In this document: positions 6,098 through 6,657 of the stretch, in pieces
Layout of the letters: every line of letters starts with the position of its first letter
How positions within the stretch are numbered: position 1 is the first letter of the stretch
Source: Actinomycetota bacterium
Lineage (GTDB): Bacteria > Actinomycetota > Actinomycetes > Nanopelagicales > Nanopelagicaceae
Assembly (NCBI GenBank): GCA_010032125.1
Contig: RHAU01000030.1
Span: forward strand, 1-6,657
Reading direction: 5' to 3'
DNA length: 6,657 nucleotides
Notes under the pieces: model-generated
The model's input: the letters and a program-made list of their open reading frames with translations, nothing else
Databases searched by the model: none
Told to the model about the DNA's origin: nothing
Position numbers and translations under genes: made by a program

Positions 6098-6657
6098 TTT
6101 CGTATATCCACCCGTCATTTCTCTCGTCAAAGGTTTTTGGAAATACCTTGATCTTCAATTCACTATTCAAGGTGAGGCCAACATTCCGAGAGAAGGCGCA
6201 GCGATTCTCGCGATTAACCACGTTTCTTATTTGGATTTTGCAATTGCTGGGACGGCAGCACTTCCCTCTCAACGCCTGGTTCGTTTCATGGCAAAAAAAG
6301 AGATCTTTGACCATCCCGTCGCAGGTCCGTTGATGCGCGGAATGAAACATATTTCCGTAGATCGCAAAAATGGCGGCCCGTCATTTATCGCTGCGCTTAA
6401 AGCGCTACACGCAGGCGAGATCGTCGGTGTCTTCCCCGAAGCCACAATTTCTCAAAGTTTTGAACTCAAAGAGATGAAGAATGGCGTCATTAGATTGGCA
6501 ATCGAGTCAGGAGCTCCAATCATCCCAGTCGTTGTTTGGGGCAGTCAGCGGATTTGGACAAAGAAGGTCTCACGTGATTTCTCTCGCTCCTCAATTCCTG
6601 TCACTATTTCTGTTGGAAGACCTTTCTATTGCGGGCCGAATGATGAGGTTGAATCGC
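6090..6657 (+). CDS. PlsC-like lysophospholipid acyltransferase (partial, 3' end outside window)
   Basis: The first 189 codons of an acyltransferase of the 1-acylglycerol-3-phosphate acyltransferase family are present and open to the window edge. Motif I is NHVSYLD (43-49), with catalytic H44 and D49 in the HX4D arrangement. The motif II region is GMKHISVDR (84-92), with R92. Motif III is FPEATIS (115-121), where family members often have FPEGT. Motif IV is around APIIPVVVWGSQRIWTK (142-158). These enzymes attach an acyl chain from acyl-ACP or acyl-CoA to lysophosphatidate or a similar acceptor at the inner membrane. The FPEATIS and GSQRIW forms resemble actinobacterial members. The ATG at 6090 overlaps the lipA stop by 8 nt. 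An in-frame GTG at 6081 would add only three residues. No Shine-Dalgarno sequence is visible for either start, so coupling to lipA is likely. Exact acceptor specificity (phosphatidate or phosphatidylinositol-mannoside type) cannot be told. Confidence 0.9.
   Translation, partial: MADFVYPPVISLVKGFWKYLDLQFTIQGEANIPREGAAILAINHVSYLDFAIAGTAALPSQRLVRFMAKKEIFDHPVAGPLMRGMKHISVDRKNGGPSFIAALKALHAGEIVGVFPEATISQSFELKEMKNGVIRLAIESGAPIIPVVVWGSQRIWTKKVSRDFSRSSIPVTISVGRPFYCGPNDEVES

Noticed and set aside
1..6657. CRISPR arrays, tRNA or rRNA genes, insertion sequences, phage or toxin-antitoxin genes
   Set aside because: No direct repeats with regular spacing, no tRNA-like T-loop/anticodon pattern, no transposase motifs and no unexplained gap longer than about 105 bases were seen.

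Overview
The window looks like a piece of an actinobacterial chromosome with moderate base composition (near half G+C by eye, not calculated). LipB, LipA and the acyltransferase carry sequence features familiar from Actinobacteria: TAGRRTQEHERP and RGGKITFHGPGQLVGYP in LipB, YATVTGVARDDL in LipA, and FPEATIS plus VVVWGSQRIWTKK in the acyltransferase. Moderate G+C, compact genes, very short gaps and overlapping starts would suit a streamlined aquatic actinobacterium such as the Nanopelagicales (acI) group. That lineage call is an inference and rests on no database comparison.

The layout is two divergent operons around one 104-bp intergenic region (4414-4517). Leftward, on the minus strand, three genes lie head to tail with gaps of 9 and 6 nt: a 727-residue MMPL/RND-type membrane transporter, a 335-residue Gfo/Idh/MocA NAD(P)-dependent oxidoreductase, and a 388-residue FAD-dependent amine-oxidase/phytoene-desaturase-like oxidoreductase. 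Rightward, on the plus strand, three genes overlap by a few bases: lipB (octanoyltransferase), lipA (lipoyl synthase) and a PlsC-like lysophospholipid acyltransferase cut by the window end.

The right operon makes protein-bound lipoate: LipB moves an octanoyl chain from octanoyl-ACP to a lipoyl-domain lysine and LipA inserts two sulfurs. The coupled acyltransferase also consumes activated acyl chains but belongs to phospholipid synthesis. The left operon couples a proton-driven lipid/hydrophobe exporter to two oxidoreductases of unknown substrate. A shared pathway for a lipid-like or isoprenoid-like compound is possible but not shown by sequence.

The central intergenic region holds the most interesting non-coding signals. 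One is a TANNNT -10 element placed so that lipB could be transcribed as a leaderless mRNA from its GTG. Another is a good -10 (TAAAAT) for the transporter operon, embedded in a perfect 15-bp palindrome that could be an operator. I found no RNA genes, CRISPR arrays, mobile elements or clear Rho-independent terminators, and nothing that looks like a wholly new system. No gene-free stretch exceeds about 105 bases.
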